20,488 nt of DNA from Ruminococcus sp. UBA7158 (GCA_002491605.1 DKWG01000065.1:40500-60987), one strand, 5' to 3'; counted from the stretch's first letter, positions 7,056 through 13,818 are shown. Notes: generated from the sequence alone by a model not told the origin. Translations and numbers: made by a program.

Positions 7056-8129
7056 ATGAAGCCATCAAAATTAATGCCGGGCGACACTGTAGCCATAGTC
7101 AGCCTTTCAAGCGGAATGCTCGGTGAAATATATGTTGCGCATGAATTAAGCATAGCTCTGAAACGTCTTTTGGGCTACGGCTTTAAGGTCAAGCTCATGC
7201 CGAACGCTTTAAAGGGCGTAAAATACTTGGACGCCCATCCCGAGAAAAGGGCGCAGGACCTTTTAGCGGCATTTAATGACACCGATGTTAAGGCGATAAT
7301 CTGCGCCATCGGCGGAATCGATACCTATCGTTTGGCTCCTTATTTATTTGAAAACGGCGAGCTTGAAGCGGCTGTAAGAAGTAATCCGAAGATTTTTATG
7401 GGCTTTTCCGATACTACGGTAAATCATCTGATGCTACATAAATGCGGATTAAATACATTTTACGGTCAGGCGCTGATACCAGACCTTGCCGAGTTAGATA
7501 ATGAAATGCTTCCTTACACAAAAAAGTGTTTCGAACAGCTTTTTATTCAGGGACGTATTTCTAAGATAACGCCGAGCGACATCTGGTATGACGAGAGAAA
7601 GACCTTTTCGCTCGAAGCTGTCGGCACAAAGAGGACCGAGCATATTGATAATGTCGGCTTTGAGCTTCTGAGCGGGGATGGAGTTTTCGGCGGCAGAATC
7701 TTAGGCGGATGCGTTGAAACGCTCAGCGATATGCTCACTGGAAGCGCAGCATATCAGGACGAAAAGGAAATCGTTGAAAAGTACGGTCTTTTCCCGGACT
7801 TAAACGACTGGAAGGGGCGAATACTCCTGCTTGAAACGTCCGAAGAGCAGCTCGAGCCCTCTGAGCTTGAAAAAATGCTCAGAGTTCTTGAAAGCTACGG
7901 TTTGTTTAACGTCGTTTCCGGGGTCATAATAGGTAAGCCCATGGATGAACGGTATTATGATGAGTATAAAAGGCTATACATTGATATTATAGGCAGCAAG
8001 GGACTGTCGGTTTTATACAATGTTAATGTAGGTCATGCAACTCCGAGGTGCATTATTCCGTTCGGAGTTACGGCGACTGTGAACGCCGATGAGGGCGTTA
8101 TAAGAATTGACGAGGATATTTTAATATAA
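7056..8129 (+). CDS. S66-family serine carboxypeptidase, MccF-like (LD-carboxypeptidase superfamily)
   Basis: Cytoplasmic serine peptidase (357 aa). The S66 catalytic triad is visible: S118 in the nucleophile elbow MGFSDTT, E260 in LLLETSEE and H327 in VGHATPRC. The length and the extended middle region fit MccF-like members better than the roughly 300-aa LdcA. Relatives cleave L,D bonds of murein tetrapeptides or inactivate microcin C-like aminoacyl nucleotides; the substrate here cannot be told. The start ATG 7056 has AGGAAAGGA 10 bases upstream. It lies 4 bases after the Gx gene and 16 bases before tcdA, so it is transcribed with the Rnf genes without obvious functional linkage. Confidence 0.9.
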   Translation: MKPSKLMPGDTVAIVSLSSGMLGEIYVAHELSIALKRLLGYGFKVKLMPNALKGVKYLDAHPEKRAQDLLAAFNDTDVKAIICAIGGIDTYRLAPYLFENGELEAAVRSNPKIFMGFSDTTVNHLMLHKCGLNTFYGQALIPDLAELDNEMLPYTKKCFEQLFIQGRISKITPSDIWYDERKTFSLEAVGTKRTEHIDNVGFELLSGDGVFGGRILGGCVETLSDMLTGSAAYQDEKEIVEKYGLFPDLNDWKGRILLLETSEEQLEPSELEKMLRVLESYGLFNVVSGVIIGKPMDERYYDEYKRLYIDIIGSKGLSVLYNVNVGHATPRCIIPFGVTATVNADEGVIRIDEDILI

Positions 8130-8145
8130 AGTGAAGGATTATAGT

Positions 8146-8862
8146 ATGTCTATATTTTCAAGAAGCGAGCTGCTTATAGGCATGGATGCCATGAATAAGC
8201 TTAAAAACGCACACGTTGCCGTGTTTGGCGTGGGCGGCGTCGGGGGATATGTCTGCGAGATGCTTGTGCGCTCGGGCGTCGGAAAGCTCAGCATTTTCGA
8301 CAGCGATACAATCAGCGAATCAAACCGCAACCGCCAGATAATCGCCCTTTCATCAACTACCGGGCTTGATAAAACCTCGGTTATGAAAAAAAGACTCACG
8401 GATATCAATCCCGAAGCGGACATCACAGCGCACAGCGTTTTTTACTCTTATGAAAATGCGGATGAATTTGACCTTGGCGAGTATGACTATATCGCCGACT
8501 GCATCGACACTATGTCGTCAAAAATAGAGCTTATTATGCGTGCGCAAGCTCAGAATGTCCCGATAATAAGCGCAATGGGGGCAGGAAACAAGCTCGACCC
8601 GTTAAAGCTTGAGGTGGCGGATATCTATAAAACCTCGGTCTGTCCGCTGGCAAGAACACTTCGATATGAGCTTAGAAAGTGCGGGGTTAAGCATTTAAGG
8701 GTTGTTTATTCAAAAGAGGAGCCGATAAAGCCCAAGGGCACGGTTGAGGGCGAGAGCTATGGCAGACATATTCCTGCCTCGATGGCTTTTGTGCCGAGTG
8801 CAATGGGAATTGTTATGGCAAGAGAGATTACTATGAGCATTATAAAACGCGATGAGCTTTAA
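8146..8862 (+). CDS. tcdA: tRNA threonylcarbamoyladenosine dehydratase (TcdA, HesA/MoeB/ThiF fold)
   Basis: ATP-dependent E1-like enzyme that cyclises t6A37 of ANN-decoding tRNAs to ct6A. From ATG 8146 (238 aa) it shows the Rossmann motif FGVGGVGGYV (27-36), the adenylate-contacting D52 and NRNRQ (60-64), DYIADCIDT (114-122) and C166 in YKTSVCPLART. SESNRNRQ and the Cys-Pro motif are characteristic of the YgdL/TcdA branch. ATG 8146 was preferred to GTG 8131 because GAAGGA (8133-8138) lies 7 bases before it. It is the last gene of the long + strand unit and is followed by a strong terminator. Confidence 0.92.
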   Translation: MSIFSRSELLIGMDAMNKLKNAHVAVFGVGGVGGYVCEMLVRSGVGKLSIFDSDTISESNRNRQIIALSSTTGLDKTSVMKKRLTDINPEADITAHSVFYSYENADEFDLGEYDYIADCIDTMSSKIELIMRAQAQNVPIISAMGAGNKLDPLKLEVADIYKTSVCPLARTLRYELRKCGVKHLRVVYSKEEPIKPKGTVEGESYGRHIPASMAFVPSAMGIVMAREITMSIIKRDEL

Positions 8863-8883
8863 AACTAACAGCAGTAATACAAT

Positions 8884-8928
8884 ATCACCCTGCAGGGGCA
8901 TTTGCATTGTCCTTGCAGGGTGATTGTT
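8884..8928. terminator. Bidirectional Rho-independent terminator between tcdA and feo genes
   Basis: ATCACCCTGCA (8884-8894) pairs perfectly with TGCAGGGTGAT (8914-8924). Four further pairs (two of them G-T) close a loop at 8899-8909. A T-rich run follows on the + strand (TTGTTTAT), and the minus strand continues ATTGTATT. It ends the rnf-tcdA unit and probably the convergent feo operon as well. Confidence 0.85.
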
Positions 8929-8940
8929 TATAAGTGTCAG

Positions 8941-9132
8941 TTACTTATTTTTGCTGTTCTGCTTGCCGCAGCTTTGAGACATAGGACATTCCGAGCAGCC
9001 GCAGCCGCATCCTGACTTTCCCGACCTTTTGTCCTTAATCATCTTAAAGACAACGGCGGCAACGACAGCTGTAAGCAGAATAAGAACCAAAATCGTTCCC
9101 AAGTTTTGAGACAGAAAATCCAAGATGGTCAT
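8941..9132 (-). CDS. FeoB-associated Cys-rich membrane protein
   Basis: A 63-aa protein with one transmembrane helix (about 10-30), a basic stretch KMIKDKRSGK, and a cysteine cluster GCGCGCSECP...SC (C42, C44, C46, C49, C55). This layout and the position right behind feoB match the small FeoB-associated Cys-rich family of Firmicutes. It may receive or relay Fe(II), or assist the FeoB complex in the way FeoC does in enterobacteria; that role is inference. The start codon lies three bases after the feoB stop, so the two are probably translationally coupled. Confidence 0.92.
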   Translation of the reverse strand: MTILDFLSQNLGTILVLILLTAVVAAVVFKMIKDKRSGKSGCGCGCSECPMSQSCGKQNSKNK

Positions 9133-9135
9133 ATC

Positions 9136-11562
9136 TTACTTTGCATCCTTTTTGAGCTTTGTGGGCTTGCGGAAGAGCATGAAGGCTATGACTGCCAAAG
9201 CGGCAAATGCCGCAAGGATTCCGGGCAGGCTTCCGCGTCCCGTTATCATCATGCCGAACTGATAAATCATCAGCGAGACGGCATAGGCGAATGTGCACTG
9301 GTATGCTATAGCAAATGCTGTCCACCTTGCGCTGTTCATTTCACGCCTTATCGCACCCATTGCCGCAACGCACGGAGCGCACAAAAGGTTGAACATCATG
9401 AAGCTGTAGGCGGCCAATTGTGTCAGACCCTCAAAGTCAAGAACACCGAATACTCCGACTACTTCTTCCTTTGCTAAAAGTCCCATAAGCGTTGCAACGG
9501 CTGCCTTTGCGCTTGCGAAGCCCAAAGGAGCAAATATCCACGCTATAAAGCTGCCTATTGTTCCGAGTATGCTTGCTTCAAGAGTCATCTGTGTGCTGAG
9601 TGTAAGCGCTCCGCCTACAAAGCCTGTATGTGACAACAGCCAAATAGCTATTGACGAAATCAATATAACAGTTCCTGCTTTTTTGATAAACGAGCTTCCT
9701 CGCTCCCACATCGAGTGCATAAGGTTCTTAAAGGTCGGCATATGATATGCCGGAAGCTCCATGACGAACGGGGACGGCTCGCCTGCAAACCTTGAAGTCT
9801 TTTTAAGCATTATTCCCGATATGACTATAGACGCCATGCCTATAAAGTATGCCGACGGAGCAACCCACCATGCGCCGCCGAAAAGCGTCGAGCTTATCAT
9901 TGCGATAAGGGGAAGCTTTGCTCCGCAGGGGATGAATGTGGTTGTTATAATTGTCATTCTGCGGTCAGGCTCGTTTTCGATGGTTCTTGAAGCCATTATT
10001 CCGGGGACTCCGCAGCCTGTACCGATGAGTATCGGTATAAACGACTTACCTGAAAGCCCGAATTTGCGGAACAGTTTGTCCATGACGAATGCAATTCTCG
10101 ACATATATCCGCAGGCCTCAAGGAAGGCGAGGAACAAGAACAAAACAAGCATCTGCGGCACAAAGCCCAAAACTGAGCCGACGCCGCCTATAACGCCGTC
10201 GAGTATAAGTCCTTTCAGCCAGTCAGCACAGTTGATTTTAGTTAAAAGCTCGTCTGCTAAAACAGGAACGCCCTTGACCCATATACCGTAGTCCTTTGAC
10301 TGCGGAGCCGAGTCTATAGCGGCTTTTGAGATGCCTACGACGTCAAACCCTGATGCGGTGACAGCTTCTCCGTAGGTGTTATATGCCTGCTCAAAGCTTG
10401 AAAAGTCCTTATTTGATATAGAATCGAGCATTTCCTCAGCTCCGGCTGCACCTGCGGCGTTTGCTGAGCTAAGCACGCTTAAAAGCTCATCTGTCCAGAT
10501 GTTTTCCTCGGCATAGTCTGTTACCGCCTCGGTGTAGTCGGCTCTTCCTATTCCGAATAAGTGCCAGCCCTCGCCGAACACGCCGTTGTTTGCCCAGTCC
10601 GTAGCCCAGCCGCCGACAGTCGATACGGATATGTAGTAAACCAAGAACATTAAAACAGCGAAAATCGGAAGCGCCAGCCAGCGGTTGGTTACAATGCTGT
10701 CTATCTTTTCGGATGTTGAAAGACCGTTGTTCTTTTTAATCAGGCAGTCCTTTATAATCGATTCAATGTAGCCGTATCTTTCGTTAATGATTATGCTGAC
10801 AGAATCGTCGTCAAGCTCGGCTTCGGCAAGGGCGATGTCCTCCTCAATATGCGAAAGAACCTCCTGCGAAAGCTTCAGCTTTGATATAACCCTCTCGTCA
10901 CGCTCGAACAGCTTAACGGCATACCAACGCTGCTGCTTTTGCGGCATATCGTGCAAGACCGCTTCCTCGATGTGTGCAAGTGCGTGCTCGACAACGCCTG
11001 AAAAGCGGCGCATCTTGGGTGTTTTGGCTTCTAATGCGGCGTTGTATGCCATGAGAGCGGCGTCTATCAGGTTTTGCTCCCTGACAGCGGAGATTTCTAT
11101 AACCTTGCAGCCGAAAGCCTTAGAAAGCATATCTATGTCGATCTTGTCGCCGCTTTTTTCGACAACGTCCATCATGTTTATTGCCATGACAACCGGTATG
11201 CCGATTTCAGCGAGTTGTGATGTGAGATATAAATTTCTTTCAAGGTTAGTGCCGTCTATTACGTCCAAAATCGCATCGGGGCGTTCTTCGATGAGGTAGG
11301 AACGGGCAACGACCTCTTCGGGCGTGTAGGGCGACAGCGAGTATATTCCCGGAAGGTCGGTTATAGTTATTCCCTCATGACCCTTTAGCTTGCCCTCTTT
11401 TTTTTCAACGGTAACGCCCGGCCAGTTTCCGACAAACTGGTTTGATCCGGTCAGCGCGTTGAAAACCGTTGTTTTTCCGCAGTTCGGGTTTCCTGCAAGT
11501 GCAATTTTAATATCAGACCTTGAAGGAAGGACGTTTTCTATCGAGTTATTTGCATCTGTCAT
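9136..11562 (-). CDS. feoB: FeoB, ferrous iron transporter with N-terminal GTPase domain
   Basis: Inner-membrane Fe(II) transporter (808 aa; family about 650-800). The G domain shows G1 GNPNCGKT (24-31), G2 in NWPGVTVE with T51, G3 DLPG (69-72), G4 NMMD (129-132) and G5 SAV (158-160), followed by a helical GDI-like region (about 175-275). The membrane core begins at about 297 and contains GCGVPGIMASRTIE (516-529) and FIPCGAKLPL (543-552), the Cys-containing motifs of the transport path. About 100 hydrophilic residues (330-432) after the first membrane segment lengthen an extracytoplasmic loop. ATG 11562 has no good ribosome site; a strong GGAGG sits about 50 bases upstream. It follows feoA by 97 bases. 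Confidence 0.96.
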   Translation of the reverse strand: MTDANNSIENVLPSRSDIKIALAGNPNCGKTTVFNALTGSNQFVGNWPGVTVEKKEGKLKGHEGITITDLPGIYSLSPYTPEEVVARSYLIEERPDAILDVIDGTNLERNLYLTSQLAEIGIPVVMAINMMDVVEKSGDKIDIDMLSKAFGCKVIEISAVREQNLIDAALMAYNAALEAKTPKMRRFSGVVEHALAHIEEAVLHDMPQKQQRWYAVKLFERDERVISKLKLSQEVLSHIEEDIALAEAELDDDSVSIIINERYGYIESIIKDCLIKKNNGLSTSEKIDSIVTNRWLALPIFAVLMFLVYYISVSTVGGWATDWANNGVFGEGWHLFGIGRADYTEAVTDYAEENIWTDELLSVLSSANAAGAAGAEEMLDSISNKDFSSFEQAYNTYGEAVTASGFDVVGISKAAIDSAPQSKDYGIWVKGVPVLADELLTKINCADWLKGLILDGVIGGVGSVLGFVPQMLVLFLFLAFLEACGYMSRIAFVMDKLFRKFGLSGKSFIPILIGTGCGVPGIMASRTIENEPDRRMTIITTTFIPCGAKLPLIAMISSTLFGGAWWVAPSAYFIGMASIVISGIMLKKTSRFAGEPSPFVMELPAYHMPTFKNLMHSMWERGSSFIKKAGTVILISSIAIWLLSHTGFVGGALTLSTQMTLEASILGTIGSFIAWIFAPLGFASAKAAVATLMGLLAKEEVVGVFGVLDFEGLTQLAAYSFMMFNLLCAPCVAAMGAIRREMNSARWTAFAIAYQCTFAYAVSLMIYQFGMMITGRGSLPGILAAFAALAVIAFMLFRKPTKLKKDAK

Positions 11563-11659
11563 AATATCTGACCGACTGATTTAAAGCTTGTGCTTTGCCA
11601 GCCGGCTTTGCCTCCTGATTCACTTCTTTTTTACAAATCGTGCTAAGCAGTGAGATTAA

Positions 11660-11878
11660 TTACTCGACCTCGATGAGCGCAGCGTCGGACTTTCTGAGCG
11701 AAAGCTCATAGCCTCTTACCGTAAGCTCAAGCGGGTCGCCGAGCGGAGCAACCTTGCGTATTGTTATCTTTACGCCCTTTGTTATGCCCATGTCCATAAT
11801 TCTGCGCCTGAGAGCGCCCTCACCGTTCAGCTTTAAAACTGTTACTGTTTTTCCGATTGCAGCGTCTTTAAGTGTCAT
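11660..11878 (-). CDS. feoA: FeoA, SH3-fold partner of FeoB
   Basis: Small cytoplasmic protein (72 aa from ATG 11878) that works with FeoB in Fe(II) uptake. It shows the FeoA pattern: an opening MTLKDAAIGKTVTV, then EGALRRRIMDMGITKGVKI, APLGDPLELTVRGYELSLR and a final ALIEVE. ATG 11878 is preceded by GGAGA about 9 bases upstream. A TTG 15 bases earlier (11893) overlaps that ribosome site and is rejected. It is the first gene of the feo operon, behind a strong promoter at 11965-11993. Confidence 0.95.
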   Translation of the reverse strand: MTLKDAAIGKTVTVLKLNGEGALRRRIMDMGITKGVKITIRKVAPLGDPLELTVRGYELSLRKSDAALIEVE

Positions 11879-11905
11879 AGCTGTAGTCTCCAAAATCCTT
11901 ATATT

Positions 11906-11952
11906 AATGAATATGCGTTCATAATATCGGCTAATACAGCGGCATATTCATT
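11906..11952 (-). promoter_or_regulatory. Leader inverted repeat of the feo operon
   Basis: AATGAATATGC (11906-11916) is perfectly complementary to GCATATTCATT (11942-11952), with 25 bases between. On the minus strand it spans the region from just after the predicted transcription start (about 11958) to just before the feoA ribosome site. It could be a leader hairpin or two half-sites for an iron-responsive repressor. It does not match Fur or IdeR consensus sequences well enough to name one. Confidence 0.45.
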
Positions 11953-11964
11953 TTTTTCGATTAT

Positions 11965-11993
11965 ATTTTACTATTCAAGCTTATTCGTGTCAA
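11965..11993 (-). promoter_or_regulatory. Sigma-A-type promoter of feoA-feoB
   Basis: Read on the minus strand: TTGACA (11993-11988, perfect -35), a 17-base spacer, then TAAAAT (11970-11965, 5/6 match). A second A/T-rich -10-like TATAAT overlaps just downstream. Transcription should begin near 11958, giving a leader of about 80 bases before feoA. Confidence 0.75.
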
Positions 11994-12032
11994 TAAACTT
12001 AATATGGTTTTAAAATGATTTTGTAGGCTTGC

Positions 12033-12062
12033 ACATTGAGTTAGCTATTGCTAACTCAATGT
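12033..12062. repeat. Perfect 13-bp inverted repeat with 4-base loop
   Basis: ACATTGAGTTAGC (12033-12045), loop TATT, GCTAACTCAATGT (12050-12062). It has no proper U-run on either strand, so it is not a standard terminator. It lies between the feo promoter and the terminator at 12083-12119, upstream of feoA. It may be an operator, an extra 3' stem of the transcript from the gene to its right, or a remnant of an element. Confidence 0.6.
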
Positions 12063-12082
12063 TTGTTGAAAAACGACAAGAC

Positions 12083-12119
12083 AAAAACGGCAGCAGAAAA
12101 ATCCGCCGCCGTTTTTTTT
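12083..12119. terminator. Rho-independent terminator (works on minus strand for the FTR-like gene; also T-run on + strand)
   Basis: AAAAACGGC (12083-12091) pairs with GCCGTTTTT (12108-12116). An A-C mismatch and two more GC pairs lie inside. Eight Ts follow on the + strand and TTTTTGTCTTG on the minus strand. The only nearby gene reading into it is the FTR-like gene on the minus strand, about 110 bases before. The 12120-12229 stretch in between holds another stem (GCAGCA 12145 / TGCTGC 12167) but no gene. Confidence 0.75.
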
Positions 12120-12229
12120 AAATGCGTAATTTGAGTAGTTTTTTGCAGCAATATGTTCAAGAACAATGCTGCTGAACAGTCTGCCGAAAACCACGAATGC
12201 CGAATCAGCCGATAGCTGCTTCATTCAAT

Positions 12230-12427
12230 CTACTTTTCCTTGTAATAAAGTCTGCAATGACAAAAGCCCTCGAATTCGGGATCTGCAATCTGCTCTCTGA
12301 ACTCACGGCACATACACATATTGTCCTCAGTGGCTTCAAGTCTGCAAGGGCAGTGACCGTCCTTCATGGCAAGACCCTTTCTTATTGCTTCGACAAGCTT
12401 TTTATCTTTGTTGAAGTATATCTTCAT
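12230..12427 (-). CDS. Ferredoxin:thioredoxin reductase catalytic-type protein (stand-alone)
   Basis: A 65-aa protein with the FTR catalytic-subunit cysteine pattern: H25-C26-P-C28-R, C38-M-C40, and C56-H57-C58-RLYYK. In characterised FTRs four of these six cysteines bind a 4Fe-4S cluster and two form the disulfide that reduces thioredoxin. Spacing (CPC-x9-CMC-x15-CHC) differs from the plant type (CPC-x16-CPC-x8-CHC), as in divergent forms. No FTR variable subunit or thioredoxin gene is nearby. Start is uncertain: AAAGGAG (12446-12440) directly abuts ATG 12439 and is too close; TTG 12433 is 6 bases away and ATG 12427 is 12 bases away. I chose ATG 12427. It has its own promoter and a leader of about 140 bases. 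Confidence 0.85.
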   Translation of the reverse strand: MKIYFNKDKKLVEAIRKGLAMKDGHCPCRLEATEDNMCMCREFREQIADPEFEGFCHCRLYYKEK

Positions 12428-12574
12428 TTTCAACGTCATCTCCTTTTAAAAGGCAAATTCGGTTTTATTTTTTACAGGCAAAGCTTTATTGCCTCGGAAC
12501 GTGCTGATTTAAGCTGCTGCGAAAGTTTTTATATGTCGCAAAGGAGCTTAATTTACAGCATTTCCATGAAACTA

Positions 12575-12603
12575 ATTCTACATTTATTATCGGTGCAAGT
12601 CAA
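12575..12603 (-). promoter_or_regulatory. Sigma-A-type promoter of the FTR-like gene
   Basis: On the minus strand: TTGACT (12603-12598), 17-base spacer, TAGAAT (12580-12575), each 5/6 to consensus. Predicted start about 12568. The leader contains AGGCAA/TTGCCT (a 6-bp stem), the palindrome CCTTTTAAAAGG over the ribosome site, and CTCCTTT (12546-12540), which is complementary to the AAAGGAG ribosome site. Confidence 0.65.
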
Positions 12604-12645
12604 TAATTATATGATGAAAATTAACTGAAAATTGCCTGTGCATAG

Positions 12646-12984
12646 CTACAGAAGAAGGTATCCGAGCGCCAGCAGAAGCTTTATATCGGCTTTATTTTTA
12701 TATAAAACGAACAGCATCATAAGTATAAGCGCATTTTCTGCATTCAGCTTTATTCCGTCTCCTAAAATGCTTTTAAAGATGTCCGGCAGCGGCGGATTAT
12801 GTATCTGACTTGCCGTAGACTGCGAGCCGCTTTGCTGATGCGGATTTCGGTTTATGCCGGCAGAAACGGCTTCCTTGGCAGGCTCAACGATGGTTTTAGA
12901 TCTTTTTTGCATTTCGTGAAGCCTTTCAAGAGCCTCCTGCTGCATTTTTGAAAACTCCTCCGAGCTTTGATTATAGGATGCCAA
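12646..12984 (-). CDS. Conserved small protein of unknown function, coiled N-terminus and hydrophobic C-terminus
   Basis: A 112-aa protein from TTG 12984; a perfect AGGAGG lies 8 bases upstream, which decides this unusual start. Residues 8-38 are charged and likely helical (SEEFSKMQQEALERLHEMQK). Residues 45-68 are a Gln/Ser/Asn/Pro-rich linker. Residues 80-112 are hydrophobic with a short KNKAD break, giving one or two short membrane helices and ending in GYLLL. It overlaps the end of the preceding 152-aa gene by 14 bases, so the two are co-translated. From memory, similar Leu-rich tails occur in short Clostridia proteins next to proteins like the 152-aa neighbour; no function is known to me. 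Confidence 0.75.
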   Translation of the reverse strand: MASYNQSSEEFSKMQQEALERLHEMQKRSKTIVEPAKEAVSAGINRNPHQQSGSQSTASQIHNPPLPDIFKSILGDGIKLNAENALILMMLFVLYKNKADIKLLLALGYLLL

Positions 12985-13429
12985 GAAAATCGCCTCCTAA
13001 AAGTCCGCTGTCCTTTATAAGCGGCATAAGGTTTAACAGCTTAAGGATTTTAACCGCTCTGTCTATCTTATTTTGCTTTTCTTCGCCCAAGAGGGGCCTA
13101 AGAGCAAGCAAGAATCGGGTATTGTTGTCGTCGGCATTGAAATCCTTGAGCTTTGAAGCAAGGCTCATTATTGCGCCCATGTCCATGCCGCCGAATAGGT
13201 TTTGAAAAGGAGCGTTTTGGTCATTTGATAAGCCGAGACCCTGCGTATTCTGTGAGCCTTGCCGGTTTGACGAGCCAAAGCCGCCCGCCGGATTTGAAGA
13301 AAAAGACGGCTGACTGTTATCCCGGGACGCATCCGGCGCCAGTCCGAGCATAGCTGCAAGCTCTCCGATTTGCTTCATGCTCTCTTCGTCCTGAAGAATA
13401 GAGCCGATTCTTTGCGCAAGGTCATCCAT
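12971..13429 (-). CDS. Conserved protein of unknown function, two helical ends and a Ser/Gln/Asn/Gly-rich linker
   Basis: A 152-aa protein from ATG 13429 with AAAGGAG 9 bases upstream. The N-terminus (1-33) is helical, with DEESMKQIGELAAMLGL. Residues 34-78 are a low-complexity linker rich in Ser, Asn, Gln and Gly. The C-terminus (about 84-152) is helical, with FLLALRPLLGEEKQNKIDRA and KILKLLNLMPLIKDSGLLGG. No signal peptide and no catalytic motif are seen. It is the middle gene of a three-gene minus-strand unit. From memory, the pattern 'LRPxL-EE-r-k-DRA-k-LkL' recurs in Clostridia beside a protein like its downstream neighbour. Confidence 0.78.
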   Translation of the reverse strand: MDDLAQRIGSILQDEESMKQIGELAAMLGLAPDASRDNSQPSFSSNPAGGFGSSNRQGSQNTQGLGLSNDQNAPFQNLFGGMDMGAIMSLASKLKDFNADDNNTRFLLALRPLLGEEKQNKIDRAVKILKLLNLMPLIKDSGLLGGDFLGIL

Positions 13430-13469
13430 TGTTCAACGCTCCTTTTCGTGTTATTATGGCGGTATAATA

Positions 13470-13706
13470 TTATCCGAACAGCTTTTTCATAAGCTCTTTT
13501 GCCTGAGGACTTGAAAGCATTGCCTGAGCTGTTACCGGGTTAGACAAAGCCGCTGTGAGCCTTGACGCTTCGTTTTTGGGAAGCGTTGAGAGCAGTCGGT
13601 CAAAGGTTCCTGCCTCAAGCTCGGAACGAAGCTGCTTTTCGCTTACGCCAAGCTTTGCGGACGCGTTTTTTACTAAATAATTGATCTGATTTTGGTTAAG
13701 ATTCAT
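13470..13706 (-). CDS. Small helical protein of unknown function
   Basis: A 78-aa soluble, probably all-helical protein from ATG 13706, with AAAGGGGA 7 bases upstream. It has no Cys or His. It reads as two halves: a short helical domain (NQINYLVKNASAKLGVSEKQLRSEL split over 6-30), and a C-terminus with repeated 'A..LS.P.A' phrases (ALSNPVTAQAMLSSPQAKEL, 53-72) ending KKLFG. The phrase resembles the N-terminal 'LQDEESMKQIGELAAMLG' helix of the following gene, which suggests related folds. It is the first gene of the three-gene unit, 40 bases before the next. Confidence 0.75.
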   Translation of the reverse strand: MNLNQNQINYLVKNASAKLGVSEKQLRSELEAGTFDRLLSTLPKNEASRLTAALSNPVTAQAMLSSPQAKELMKKLFG

Positions 13707-13818
13707 CTTAAAATCCCCTTTAAGTATTGATAAATTTTGAATAATGTGATATCATTTAGCTTAATAATTAATGAAGCGGTTTTTAACGGGCTTCACAAGA
13801 AGGGCATGGGCATAAACA

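Noticed and set aside
9761..10291. 176-codon open frame on the + strand inside feoB
   Set aside because: It is antisense to the conserved membrane core of FeoB and has no ribosome site or recognisable protein; a shadow frame.
11879..11960. NiCo (czcD-type) riboswitch before feoA
   Set aside because: Such riboswitches precede some metal transport genes, but the leader lacks the G-rich conserved core and the four-stem junction, and it is too short.
12197..12628. 143-codon + strand frame over the FTR-like gene and its leader
   Set aside because: The opposite strand carries the six-cysteine FTR pattern with its own promoter and ribosome site; the + frame resembles nothing.
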